Under the pieces are notes generated by a model, which did no database searches, had not been told where the DNA came from, and saw only the letters and a list, made by a program, of their open reading frames with translations. The position numbers and the translations under genes are program-made. From the NCBI RefSeq assembly GCF_028206795.1, contig NZ_JAQLFJ010000011.1:19969-83968 (forward strand): 64,000 nucleotides of DNA, in the 5' to 3' direction. This DNA comes from Collinsella aerofaciens. Lineage in GTDB: Bacteria; Actinomycetota; Coriobacteriia; Coriobacteriales; Coriobacteriaceae. Below are positions 24,135-32,539 of the stretch, in pieces. How positions within the stretch are numbered: position 1 is the stretch's first letter; each line of letters opens with the position of its first letter.

Positions 24135-25421
24135 ATGTCGGTCGATATGGCCACGTATGTCCACGATCTTGCCGTTGCCGCTAAGGCAGCGTCGGCCTCG
24201 CTTGCCACGGCGAGCGACGAGCAGCGCCAGGAGGCCGTGCGCGCCATGGCCGCAGCACTGCGCAACGGTGTCGACTCCATCGTCGCCGCCAACGAGCTCG
24301 ATATGTCCGCCGCGCGCGATGCGGGGACCTCGGCGGGGCTCCTCGACCGTCTGCTGCTGACGCCCGAGCGCGTCGAGGGTATGGCCGCCGGCCTGGAGAA
24401 GCTCGCCGAGCTGCCCGATCCTGTCGGCCGCGTGCTCGACCACCGCGTGCTCGCAAGCGGCGTGGACCTCACCCGCGTGAGCGTGCCGTTGGGCCTGGTC
24501 GCCATGGTGTACGAGGCGCGCCCCAACGTGACGGCCGACGCCGCGGGCATCTGCATCCGCACCGGCAACGCCTGCATTCTGCGCGGCGGCTCGCTGGCCT
24601 ATCACTCGTGTGCCATGATTTCTGAGCTGCTGGCCGATGCGCTCGAGGCCAAGGGCTTCCCGCGCGAGGCCGTGTCGATGATCGAGTCTACCGACCGCGA
24701 GGCCACCGGCGAGCTCATGAAGCTCCGCGGCGTCGTCGATGTGCTCATTCCGCGTGGCGGTGCGGGCCTGATCCAGCGCTGCGTGCGCGAGTCGCTCGTT
24801 CCGGTGATCGAGACGGGCACGGGTAACTGCCACATCTACGTGCATGAATCCGCCGACTTCGATAAAGCGCTCAATATTATCGTTAATGCCAAGACCCAGC
24901 GTGTAGGCGTGTGCAATGCCGCCGAGTCGCTGCTGGTCGACCATGCTGTGGCCAATGTGTTTTTGCCTGCGGTCGTTGCCGTGCTGCACGACCACGGCGT
25001 GCTCATTCACGGCGACGAGGCCACGTGCGCCGCGTGCGCCGATGCCGGCTTTGTGGAGGGCGATGACTACGTCGCCGCGACTGAGGAGGACTGGGGTCGC
25101 GAGTACCTGGCGCTCGAGATGAGCGTGAAGGTCGTGGCAAACGAGGACGAGGCCATCGCACACATCAATCGCTACGGCACGATGCACTCCGAGGCCATCG
25201 TTGCCGAGGATACGGATGCTTGCGAGCGCTTCCTGGACGCGGTCGATGCCTCGGCCGTGTACGCCAACGCCAGCACGCGCTTTACCGACGGCGGCGAGTT
25301 TGGCCTGGGCGCCGAGATCGGCATCTCGACCCAAAAGCTCCACGCCCGTGGCCCCTTTGCCGCCGAGGCCCTCACCACCTACAAATACAAGCTCCGAGGC
25401 ACCGGCCAGGTCCGCCCCTAA
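24135..25421 (+). CDS. proA: Glutamate-5-semialdehyde dehydrogenase
   Basis: A 428-residue NADPH-dependent reductase of glutamyl-5-phosphate, the second step of proline synthesis. The family segments VSVPLGLVAMVYEARPNVTADA, VLIPRGGAGLIQ and VIETGTGNCHIYV are present. The catalytic cysteine is in QRVGVCNAAESLL near residue 260. NASTRFTDGGEFGLGAEIGIST near the C-terminus is the proA hallmark. The start follows AGGAGAAAGGG. It ends at a REP-like hairpin. The gene is separated from proB by the divergent peptidase gene, so the two pro genes must have separate promoters. Confidence 0.94.
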   Translation: MSVDMATYVHDLAVAAKAASASLATASDEQRQEAVRAMAAALRNGVDSIVAANELDMSAARDAGTSAGLLDRLLLTPERVEGMAAGLEKLAELPDPVGRVLDHRVLASGVDLTRVSVPLGLVAMVYEARPNVTADAAGICIRTGNACILRGGSLAYHSCAMISELLADALEAKGFPREAVSMIESTDREATGELMKLRGVVDVLIPRGGAGLIQRCVRESLVPVIETGTGNCHIYVHESADFDKALNIIVNAKTQRVGVCNAAESLLVDHAVANVFLPAVVAVLHDHGVLIHGDEATCAACADAGFVEGDDYVAATEEDWGREYLALEMSVKVVANEDEAIAHINRYGTMHSEAIVAEDTDACERFLDAVDASAVYANASTRFTDGGEFGLGAEIGISTQKLHARGPFAAEALTTYKYKLRGTGQVRP

Positions 25422-25434
25422 CGCCCGCGCAAAC

Positions 25435-25476
25435 AAAAACCACCACAAAGGTGCCTGTCCCCTTTGTGGCGGTTTT
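25435..25476. repeat. REP-like hairpin, copy 5
   Basis: AAAAACCACCACAAAGG.../...CCTTTGTGGCGGTTTT, in the convergent gap between proA and the HD-domain gene. One stem position carries a compensating-type change (GGTGG to GGCGG). It is a likely two-way terminator. Confidence 0.85.
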
Positions 25477-25491
25477 AGGTGGCGTGGGCGG

Positions 25492-26091
25492 TTAGGCCTG
25501 GAAGGTATCGCGGTCGGGGGCGAAGGACTGCATGGCCGCTATGGTGCGGTCAAAGAGCTCGGGGAGCTCCCAGCCCAACATCTCGGCGCCCTGCGAAATC
25601 ACGTCGCGCGAGCAGCCGGCGGCAAAGCGCTTGTCCTTGAACTTCTTCTTGAGCGACTTGGTCGTAAAGTCCATAACGCTCTTGCTCGGGCGCATGATGA
25701 CTGCAGCGCCGATCAGGCCGGTGAGCTCATCGCAGGCAAACAGGATCTTTTCCATCTGCAGCTCGGGTTTGGGCAGCGAGGTGTTGAAGTCCGACGTGTG
25801 CGTCTGGATGGCGCGAATGAGCTCGGGAGACGCACCTTCGCCCTCAAGAATCTCGGCAGCATAGATGGTGTGGTTCATGGGGTCGTCCTCATGCTCCTCC
25901 CAATCCAGGTCGTGCAGCAGACCGACGATGCCCCAAAACTCCTCGTTCTCGGGGTCGAACTCGCGCGCAAAGTAGCGCATAGTGCCCTCGACCGTCTCGC
26001 CATGGGTGATGTGGAACGGGTCCTTGTTGTGTTCGTTGAGCAGTTCGAACGCGCGGTCGCGGGTGATTCCGGCGGTAAGCGGCTCTGCCAT
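25492..26091 (-). CDS. HD-domain phosphohydrolase-like protein
   Basis: A 199-residue cytoplasmic protein with an HD domain: the first histidine in HITHGETVEGTMRYFA (about residue 30) and the HD doublet in WGIVGLLHDLDWEEH (about residue 60), plus a later AIQTHTSDFN and KILFACDELTGLIGAA. These metal-binding residues suggest a phosphohydrolase; the substrate is unknown. The start follows AAGGAGTCTCTT. A REP-like hairpin separates it from the CarD gene on the same strand, so they are probably transcribed separately. Confidence 0.85.
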   Translation of the reverse strand: MAEPLTAGITRDRAFELLNEHNKDPFHITHGETVEGTMRYFAREFDPENEEFWGIVGLLHDLDWEEHEDDPMNHTIYAAEILEGEGASPELIRAIQTHTSDFNTSLPKPELQMEKILFACDELTGLIGAAVIMRPSKSVMDFTTKSLKKKFKDKRFAAGCSRDVISQGAEMLGWELPELFDRTIAAMQSFAPDRDTFQA

Positions 26092-26152
26092 AAGAGACTC
26101 CTTGTGCTCGTGGGTATCAATAAGAATGAATACTACTAGAACGACTAGAACG

Positions 26153-26196
26153 AAAAAACCACCACAAAGGTGCCTGTCCCCTTTGTGGTGGTTTTT
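26153..26196. repeat. REP-like hairpin, copy 6
   Basis: AAAAAACCACCACAAAGG.../...CCTTTGTGGTGGTTTTT with turn TGCCTGTCCC. It lies 13 bp beyond the carD-type gene stop and so is placed to terminate it on the minus strand. Confidence 0.85.
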
Positions 26197-26208
26197 GGCG
26201 CGGATGGG

Positions 26209-26694
26209 TTAGTTGAGGGCGGCTTGGGCTAGGCGGGCTTCGGCGGCCTCCTCGGTGACGCCCAATGCCACGGCGAACTCCTCGATGGAGCGGCGCTTGG
26301 CTTCCTTGAGTACACGCATATAGTAAGAGCTGGGCTTTTTATCGGCTTCCTCGGCCTGGCGAATGCGGTGCATCATGGTCTTTGCCACGCGGACCGTCTC
26401 GGGCGCGCCCAGCTTGAGCTGCTGCTTAAAGTGTGTCTCTTCAAGCGAGCTGTTGCGCTCGGTAAAGGTGTCGCACTCCAGCTCGTCATAGTGGCTCAGC
26501 AGATGCTCGGCATCTTGCTGAGAGATGGCGGCATGCAGACGGTCGGCCTGCGCCACGGGGTACATAAGGATCGTCTGCGCATGCCCCTGCTTGGCTTCGA
26601 GCAACAACATGGGCTGCGGCGTGTCGTCCCTAAAACCGACGACGGTGCAGACTCCCTGACCCGGATGAATGACGTGTTGACCGATTGAGAACAT
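26209..26694 (-). CDS. CarD family transcriptional regulator
   Basis: A 161-residue CarD/CdnL-type protein, which binds the RNA polymerase beta subunit and stabilises open promoter complexes. The N-terminal RNA-polymerase-interacting domain begins MFSIGQHVIHPGQGVCTVVG. The C-terminal helical DNA-binding domain includes RVAKTMMHRIRQAEEADKKP and SSYYMRVLKEAKRRSIEEFA. Its length equals the family norm. The start follows GGAGGTAGC. It is divergent from argS, with 340 bp between them. Confidence 0.9.
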   Translation of the reverse strand: MFSIGQHVIHPGQGVCTVVGFRDDTPQPMLLLEAKQGHAQTILMYPVAQADRLHAAISQQDAEHLLSHYDELECDTFTERNSSLEETHFKQQLKLGAPETVRVAKTMMHRIRQAEEADKKPSSYYMRVLKEAKRRSIEEFAVALGVTEEAAEARLAQAALN

Positions 26695-27036
26695 GCTACC
26701 TCCAACTTATACGAATTTACGTATGTCTAGAATAACACGCTGACGTGCGCAAATCCTCACTTTATGCAGGAAAAGCACACAACTCTGATAGGTAAGAGTA
26801 TTCGATAAAAGACACAGCTCATTCACACCTTTATGCATTTTCAACGCGTGCATAATCTGCAGGCAGACCGGCATCTTTGAGTGACTCCATGCAAGCTGTA
26901 GTCAATTTTGTGCATATGCAATTTCGATTGGCTTTACCCTGCGACAGTGCCCCTCGCTTGTGATAGAGTGCTACAAACTCTGGCTTTTGCCCTACGAGTG
27001 ACCAAGAGCTCGGGGGCTTTAACACAAGGAGGATCT
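26695..27036. other. Divergent gap between the carD-type gene and argS
   Basis: It holds the argS leader and both promoters. I looked for a T-box (specifier loop, TGGN antiterminator bulge) and found none. A TGATAGAGT run at about 26962 resembles an extended -10 but has no good -35. No coding frame is supported. Confidence 0.4.
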
Positions 27037-28890
27037 ATGCCCGAGAAGATTGAAGAGCTGGTACGCGCTGCGCTTGCTGCGGCCCAGGAGGCCGGCGACC
27101 TTTCCGCATTTGAACTTGACGATTGCGCTATCGAGCGACCGGCTGACACTTCTCATGGCGAGTGGACCTCTACCATGGCCCTGAAGTCCGCCAAGCTGGC
27201 CCACTGCGCCCCGCGCAAGATCGCCGAGGCCATCGTTGCCCATATGCCCGAGGATCCCGCGATCGAGAAGGTTGAGATCGCAGGCCCCGGTTTCATCAAC
27301 TTCTACCTCTCCGTTGCCGTCAAGAATGCCATCTTTGGCGAGGCTCGCGAGAAGGGCATGGACTTCGCTAAGTCCAACGTCGGTGGTGGCCTGAAGACCC
27401 AGGTCGAGTTCGTTTCCGCCAACCCCGTCGGCCCCATGCACATCGGCCACGGCCGCTGGGCCGCGCTGGGCGATTCGCTCTGCCGCGTTATGGACCACGC
27501 CGGCTATGAGATCCAGCGTGAGTTCTACATCAATGACCACGGCTCTCAGATGAACACCTTCGGCAACTCCATCAGCACGCGCTATATGCAGCTTGCCGAC
27601 ATCATCGCCAAGCAGGGCGTTGATATCGACGAGGCTCACAAGCTGCTGATCGCCGACCGTGACGCCTTTGTTGCCGACGAGAACGACGAGCACCCCGAGA
27701 CCCATCCGTATCAGGACAACTTTGCCGAGACCTTGGGCAAGGACTCTTACGGCGGCGACTACATCATCGACGAGGCCGCCGAGTTCTGGCGCACCGACGG
27801 CGATAAGTGGGTCAACGCCGATCCTCAGGAGCGCATGGAGAGCTTCCGCGAGCGCGGCTATGTAAAGATGGTCGATAACATGCGCGACCTCTGCCACGCC
27901 GTCAACTGCGACTTCGATCGTTGGTACTCCGAGCGCTCGCTGTATGTGAAGGACACCGAGGGCGAGACCGCCGGCACCTCCGCCGTCGACCGCGCTTTTG
28001 AGAAGCTCGACAAGATGGGCTACCTCTACACCAAGGACGGCGCCCTGTGGTTCCGCTCCACCGATCTGGGCGACGACAAGGACCGCGTCCTGATCAAGTC
28101 CGACGGCGAGTACACCTACTTCGCCTCCGACGTCGCCTATCACTGGGATAAGTTCCAGCGCGTCGATCACGTCATCGACATCTGGGGCGCCGACCACCAC
28201 GGTTACATCGAGCGCGTACGCTGCGTCTGCGACGCTCTGGGTTACCCCGGCAAGTTTGAGGTTCTGCTGGGCCAGCTCGTCAACCTGCTGCGTAACGGCA
28301 AGCCCGTCCGTATGTCCAAGCGCAAGGGCACCATGGTGACCCTGCAGGAGCTCGTCGACGAGGTCGGCTCCGATGCCGCTCGCTACACGCTCATCTCCAA
28401 GAGCTCCAACCAGATGGTCGACTTCGACATCGAGGCCGTTAAGAAGCGCGACAACTCCAACCCGGTCTATTACGTGCAGTATGCTCACGCCCGCGTGTGC
28501 TCCATCCTGCGCCGTGCCGCCGACGTTACCGCCGAGCAGGCCGACGAGATGGGCATGAAGGCCGTTGCCGCCAAGGCCATCGGTGAGAACGTCGATTACT
28601 CGCTGCTGACCGACCCGACCGAGCTCGCCCTTTCGCGCAAGCTCAACGAGCTCACCGACCTGATCGCCAGCTGTGCTCGCGATCGCGCTCCGTTCCGTCT
28701 GACCCACTTTGCCGAGGAGCTCGCCGGCGACTTCCACAGCTTCTACGCTGCCTGCCAGGTTCTGCCGAGCGAGGGCCGTCCCGTCGACCCCGAGCTTTCG
28801 CGCGCCCGTCTGGCAGCTTGCGACGCTGTCCGCGTGACGCTCGCCCTGGTGCTTACCCTCGTTGGCGTTTCCGCGCCCGAGCAGATGTAA
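27037..28890 (+). CDS. argS: Arginine--tRNA ligase
   Basis: A 617-residue class I synthetase for tRNA-Arg. The N-terminal Add-1 domain (residues 1-120) contains GEWTSTMALKSAKLA. The HIGH motif is NPVGPMHIGHGRWAALGD near residue 130. The KMSKS-equivalent is VRMSKRKGTMVTL near residue 424. A DALR anticodon-binding C-terminus ends in LVLTLVGVSAPEQM. The start at 27037 has AAGGAGG seven bases upstream; the longer upstream frame is not supported. The codon use is strongly biased, as for a highly expressed gene. A canonical terminator follows. Confidence 0.95.
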   Translation: MPEKIEELVRAALAAAQEAGDLSAFELDDCAIERPADTSHGEWTSTMALKSAKLAHCAPRKIAEAIVAHMPEDPAIEKVEIAGPGFINFYLSVAVKNAIFGEAREKGMDFAKSNVGGGLKTQVEFVSANPVGPMHIGHGRWAALGDSLCRVMDHAGYEIQREFYINDHGSQMNTFGNSISTRYMQLADIIAKQGVDIDEAHKLLIADRDAFVADENDEHPETHPYQDNFAETLGKDSYGGDYIIDEAAEFWRTDGDKWVNADPQERMESFRERGYVKMVDNMRDLCHAVNCDFDRWYSERSLYVKDTEGETAGTSAVDRAFEKLDKMGYLYTKDGALWFRSTDLGDDKDRVLIKSDGEYTYFASDVAYHWDKFQRVDHVIDIWGADHHGYIERVRCVCDALGYPGKFEVLLGQLVNLLRNGKPVRMSKRKGTMVTLQELVDEVGSDAARYTLISKSSNQMVDFDIEAVKKRDNSNPVYYVQYAHARVCSILRRAADVTAEQADEMGMKAVAAKAIGENVDYSLLTDPTELALSRKLNELTDLIASCARDRAPFRLTHFAEELAGDFHSFYAACQVLPSEGRPVDPELSRARLAACDAVRVTLALVLTLVGVSAPEQM

Positions 28891-28936
28891 TCTGCGGGTC
28901 ATTTGACCGTGTAAGTTCGGCTTTGCTGAACCCTAT

Positions 28937-28970
28937 AAGCCCGATCTCCATGCGGAGGTCGGGCTTTTTT
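28937..28970 (+). terminator. Rho-independent terminator of argS
   Basis: AAGCCCGA / TCGGGCTT stem with inner CTCC/GGAG and a six-T tail, 47 bp past the stop. Confidence 0.85.
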
Positions 28971-29000
28971 CGTTTGGCGGGGCTTTTAGGCGTGTTGGAA

Positions 29001-29173
29001 AATGCTACCAAATCGCAACTATACTGGTTTACGGGGCTGAATCGCCAACTGGCGACCATGGTGCCAATAGCAAAATTAAACCCGCAGGTAGATGGCTTAT
29101 TGTTTCTTGAAAATGCAGGGTATGGTTGGCTTGCAGCATTCTGGCCCCGTAATCCGGCATAGTTGTGAAAATT
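29001..29173. repeat. Long palindromic element with CCGCAGGT core, copy C
   Basis: The outer arms (29010-29042 and 29138-29173) are imperfect inverse complements, sharing for example GGATTACGGGGCCAGAAT-like sequence. The asymmetric centre reads ATTAAACCCGCAGGTAGATG and then a TTGTTTCTTG stretch, with CCGCAGGT at 29082-29089. The centre aligns with copy D just downstream and with the cores of copies A and B, although the arms differ. Confidence 0.7.
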
Positions 29174-29214
29174 GTCCCTTGGGGACGGGGGGGAACGGAT
29201 CATTTTTGTCTTGT

Positions 29215-29425
29215 GGAAGGGTGGCGGGATACCGTCCGCCGCGAATCGTGCCCATCTCCTACGTTTTGCCGCATACCCCGAACCATGCCGTAAAGTTCGA
29301 TATTAAAACCGCAGGTAGCGGACTCGCTGTTTTTGATAAAACAAGGGTATGGTCAGGGGTCCGGGGGCAAGCGTAGTAGATAGGCGCGTTTCGTGGCGCG
29401 GCGAATCCCGACGCCACGGATTTGC
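29215..29425. repeat. Long palindromic element with CCGCAGGT core, copy D
   Basis: An imperfect palindrome of about 200 bp. The arms pair over 29238-29290 with 29350-29397, including CTACG..TTGCC against GGCAAGCGTAG and ACCCCGAACCAT against its inverse. The core is TATTAAAACCGCAGGTAGCG then GACTCGCTGTTTTTG, with CCGCAGGT at 29309-29316. It begins 42 bp after copy C. Confidence 0.7.
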
Positions 29426-29474
29426 CCCCTAGTCGCTTCATTTCAAGGCGCCTTAGGGGAAGAGTGTCCCTTTT

Positions 29475-29507
29475 GACTAGTCGTTTAAGAACGTCCCCAA
29501 TGACTAA
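29475..29507. repeat. Second copy of the GACTAGTCGTTTAA / AACGTCCCCAATGACTA repeat
   Basis: It differs from the copy at 9826-9862 by one base in the shared stretch. It sits directly before the rho promoter. Confidence 0.6.
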
Positions 29508-29508
29508 G

Positions 29509-29536
29509 TTGCAGGTGGCGGCGGTTGTGTTACACT
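29509..29536 (+). promoter_or_regulatory. Probable rho promoter
   Basis: TTGCAG at 29509-29514 and TACACT at 29531-29536 are 16 bp apart. Transcription from here would give a leader of about 140 nt before the GTG start, long enough for Rho autoregulation. Confidence 0.5.
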
Positions 29537-29679
29537 AACGCTGCGTATATGACGCAATCATCTCGATACAGATCAATGATGTCCGTCGTTTTGAACGGAA
29601 CTAGACTGTTTAGCCGCCCTGAAGGTTTATGCAGGGAGCATGTGATCACAGGGCTTGAAAAGAAAGTTGAGCAAACACT

Positions 29680-32226
29680 GTGTCTGATCAACAGCAAGAA
29701 AACGAAATAACGACGACGCAAGCCGCTCCCGCTGCACCGGTTGCGTCGGACCAGGTCGCGGCGCCCGCGCAAGCCTCGGCTCCCGAGACGCCTAAGGCTG
29801 CTTCGACGCCTGCGCCTGCAACTGGTGAGGAGGCTGCTCCGGCAAAGCCCAAGCTCGCGCGCCGCACGGCCAAGCCTGCCGCTGACGGCGAGGAGGTCAC
29901 CAAGCCCAAGCGCCGTACCACGCGCACGACGCGCGCCAAGCGCACCGTTGCAGCTGACTCCTCGGCTCCAATTTCCGATGAGGTCGCGCAGGCACGTGCG
30001 TTGGCGCAGATTAGCGAGGCTCAGGTGGTGCGCGCCCGCCGTCGTGCTGCCGAGCGCGAGGCCGCGGCTCTGACCGAGCTTGCAGCTCCGTCTGTGCCCG
30101 AGACGCCTGCCGCCATCGAGACCCCTGCCGCCGACCTGCCGACCGAGAAGCCGGCACCGCGCACACGCCGCCGCACGGCTGCTAAGGCCGAGCAAGTTGC
30201 GGAACAGGTAGCCCCCGAGCTCACTGAGGCTTCGGTCCGTTCCGCGGCAGGGGAGGGCACATTGCCTGTTGAGCCCGCTGCGCCTGTCGAGGCCAACGAA
30301 GTTCCCGTTGTCGATCCGGCTTTGCGCCCGCACCGTCGCGGTCGCAAGCCCAAGGCCTTTGTCGAGGCAGAGAAGGCCGCAGCAGCAGCCGCCGCCGCTC
30401 GGGATGCTGCGGCGACCGCCGAGTCTGCAACCGCTGCCGATGCACCCGTCCAGGATGCTACGACTTCCGAGGCCGCTCCCGCCGATGCCGAGCCCGCCGA
30501 CGTCCGTCCCGGTCGCAGCCGCCGTACTGCTGCTAAGCGCACGTCAAAGGCCAAGGCTGCCAAGAAGGGTGCGTCCGAGGATTCTGCCGAGACGACCGCC
30601 GATGCGTCGACTGATGTCGCCAAGGCCCAGGACGTCGAACAGCCTGCGTCCGAGAAGCCCAAGCGCGGTCGTAAGAAGTCCGTTAAGGCCAAGGCGTCCG
30701 AGCAGCAGGATGTCGAAGCGCAGGTTGATTCTGGCGCCGAGGCCAATGACGCCGCCGCGGCCAATGTTGGCACCGCCGCAACCGATGGTGCCGCCCCCGC
30801 TGAGGGCGAAGACGGCACTCGTCCCAACCGTCGCCAGCACAAGCGCAACGACGAGCGCAACGAGCGTAAGGACGACCGCAACAACGACCGTCGCAACCGC
30901 CAGCGCGATCGCAAACAGCGCAACAAGGAGCGTAATGCCGCTCCCACCGAGCCCACGCTTTCGCGCGAGGAACTCGCGGCCATGAAGGTCGCTGAGCTGC
31001 GCGAGAAGGCTAAGGAGTTCGAGATCGAGACGACCGGCAAGAAGAAGGCCGAGCTCGTCGAGGAAATCTACGTCACCGCTGCGAAGGCCGAGGGCTTCCG
31101 CGACATCAAGGGCATTCTGCAGATTCGCCCGGACAGCTCCGGCATCATCCACGCCCATGGCTACATGAAGTCCAACGACGACGCCTTCGTGCCCGCCTAC
31201 CTCATCCGCTCCGCGCGCCTGCGCACGGGCGACGCCATCGAGGGCTCGCTGCGTCCTTCGCGCGGCGGCGACAAGCGCGCCGGCCTCGCCAAAATCACGA
31301 CCGTCAACGGTCTGGACCCCGAGCAGATTCGCAACCGTCCCAAGTTCGGCGACCTCACCCCGGTCTATCCCAACGAGCCGCTGCGCATGGAGCACGGCAA
31401 GGACTCTATTACCGGCCGCGCCATCGACATCGTGTCACCGATCGGCAAGGGCCAGCGCGGCCTGATCGTGTCCCCGCCCAAGGCCGGCAAGACCACGATC
31501 CTCAAGAAGATCTGCCAGTCTATCTCGATTAACAACCCCGAGGTGCACCTCATCTGCCTGCTCGTCGACGAGCGCCCCGAAGAGGTCACCGATATGCAGC
31601 GTTCCATCAAGGGCGAGGTTGTGGCGTCGACCTTCGATATGCCTGCCGACAACCACACCCGCGTGGCAGAGCTCGTCATCGAGCGCGCCAAGCGCATCGT
31701 AGAGCTGGGTGGCGACGTCGTGGTGGTGCTCGACTCCATCACGCGCCTCGCCCGCGCCTACAACTTGGCGGCGCCCGCCTCGGGCCGCATCCTTTCGGGC
31801 GGCGTCGATTCGGCGGCCCTATATCCGCCCAAGCGCTTCCTGGGTGCAGCCCGCAATATCGAGAACGGTGGCTCGCTTACCATCCTGGCCTCTGCCCTCA
31901 TCGACACCGGTTCCAAGATGGACGAAGTCATCTTTGAGGAGTTCAAGGGCACCGGCAACATGGAGCTTAAGCTCGACCGCGACCTGGCCGACCGCCGCAT
32001 CTTCCCGGCTATCGACCCCGTTGCCTCCGGTACGCGTAACGAGGACCTGTTGGTCGACGAGCAGATGCGTCCGTTTGTCTTTGGTCTGCGTCGCATTCTT
32101 GCCGGCATGAACAACACCGAGCGCGCAGCCGCATCGTTTATCAAGGGTCTTAAGGGCACCAACACCAACCAGGAGTTCCTGGTGCGTTCGGCCAAAAAAC
32201 ACAGCGACTACGAGCAGACGTTCTAG
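29680..32226 (+). CDS. rho: Transcription termination factor Rho with long N-terminal extension
   Basis: An 848-residue Rho, about twice the length of the E. coli protein. Residues 1-420 are a low-complexity, probably disordered region of Ala, Pro, Glu, Lys and Arg repeats ending in an Arg/Asn/Asp-rich stretch (NERKDDRNNDRRNRQRDRKQ), typical of actinobacterial Rho and likely to bind RNA. The conserved part begins with the Rho N-terminal helices (LAAMKVAELREKAKEFEIE, about 430). The cold-shock RNA-binding domain follows, then the ATPase with P-loop PPKAGKTTILKK near 600, DERPEEVTDM and LDSITRLARAYN. The start is GTG with a weak GAAAG site. Confidence 0.94.
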   Translation: MSDQQQENEITTTQAAPAAPVASDQVAAPAQASAPETPKAASTPAPATGEEAAPAKPKLARRTAKPAADGEEVTKPKRRTTRTTRAKRTVAADSSAPISDEVAQARALAQISEAQVVRARRRAAEREAAALTELAAPSVPETPAAIETPAADLPTEKPAPRTRRRTAAKAEQVAEQVAPELTEASVRSAAGEGTLPVEPAAPVEANEVPVVDPALRPHRRGRKPKAFVEAEKAAAAAAAARDAAATAESATAADAPVQDATTSEAAPADAEPADVRPGRSRRTAAKRTSKAKAAKKGASEDSAETTADASTDVAKAQDVEQPASEKPKRGRKKSVKAKASEQQDVEAQVDSGAEANDAAAANVGTAATDGAAPAEGEDGTRPNRRQHKRNDERNERKDDRNNDRRNRQRDRKQRNKERNAAPTEPTLSREELAAMKVAELREKAKEFEIETTGKKKAELVEEIYVTAAKAEGFRDIKGILQIRPDSSGIIHAHGYMKSNDDAFVPAYLIRSARLRTGDAIEGSLRPSRGGDKRAGLAKITTVNGLDPEQIRNRPKFGDLTPVYPNEPLRMEHGKDSITGRAIDIVSPIGKGQRGLIVSPPKAGKTTILKKICQSISINNPEVHLICLLVDERPEEVTDMQRSIKGEVVASTFDMPADNHTRVAELVIERAKRIVELGGDVVVVLDSITRLARAYNLAAPASGRILSGGVDSAALYPPKRFLGAARNIENGGSLTILASALIDTGSKMDEVIFEEFKGTGNMELKLDRDLADRRIFPAIDPVASGTRNEDLLVDEQMRPFVFGLRRILAGMNNTERAAASFIKGLKGTNTNQEFLVRSAKKHSDYEQTF

Positions 32227-32263
32227 GTTGTCATCCACGCGCAGCGATAGTCATCAATGCGAT

Positions 32264-32295
32264 AAAGGGTCGGGGCTTTGAGCCTCGGCCCTTTT
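32264..32295 (+). terminator. Terminator of rho
   Basis: AAAGGGTCGGGGC / GCCTCGGCCCTTTT hairpin, 38 bp past the stop. The remaining sequence up to 32539 is leader of the next gene and shows nothing recognised. Confidence 0.75.
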
Positions 32296-32539
32296 CTATA
32301 GCGCCGCTCCGCGCTTATTTTTGACCGTAAGACCGACGAGCAGCAGGTTTCCCGTTTCAATCCGACATCGTCACTTGCAATCGACAGGACGGTTTCGCAT
32401 AATAACTTTTAAGCTTCGCGACGGAAAACGCAGATGAAACGAACCATATACCGTTGCTTTGGGGCATAGCCCCGCTTCATCTTCTCTCGCGCAGCCAACT
32501 GAATGATGCGATTTGGGTGCTGGAAGATGGGGAGAGCTC

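Noticed and set aside
23541-25448. A 635-codon minus-strand frame over proA and part of the S33 peptidase
   Set aside because: Both true genes are recognised by motifs in other frames; this is a high-GC shadow.
26831-27025. A 64-codon minus-strand frame in the carD-type/argS gap
   Set aside because: It has no ribosome binding site and no family features, and it lies in the leader region of argS.
26695-27036. T-box riboswitch before argS
   Set aside because: There is no specifier-loop pattern, no TGGN bulge and no terminator/antiterminator pair in the leader.
27019-28902. A 627-codon open frame on the minus strand across argS
   Set aside because: It mirrors argS codon by codon, has no ribosome binding site or family features, and results from the strong codon bias of the real gene.
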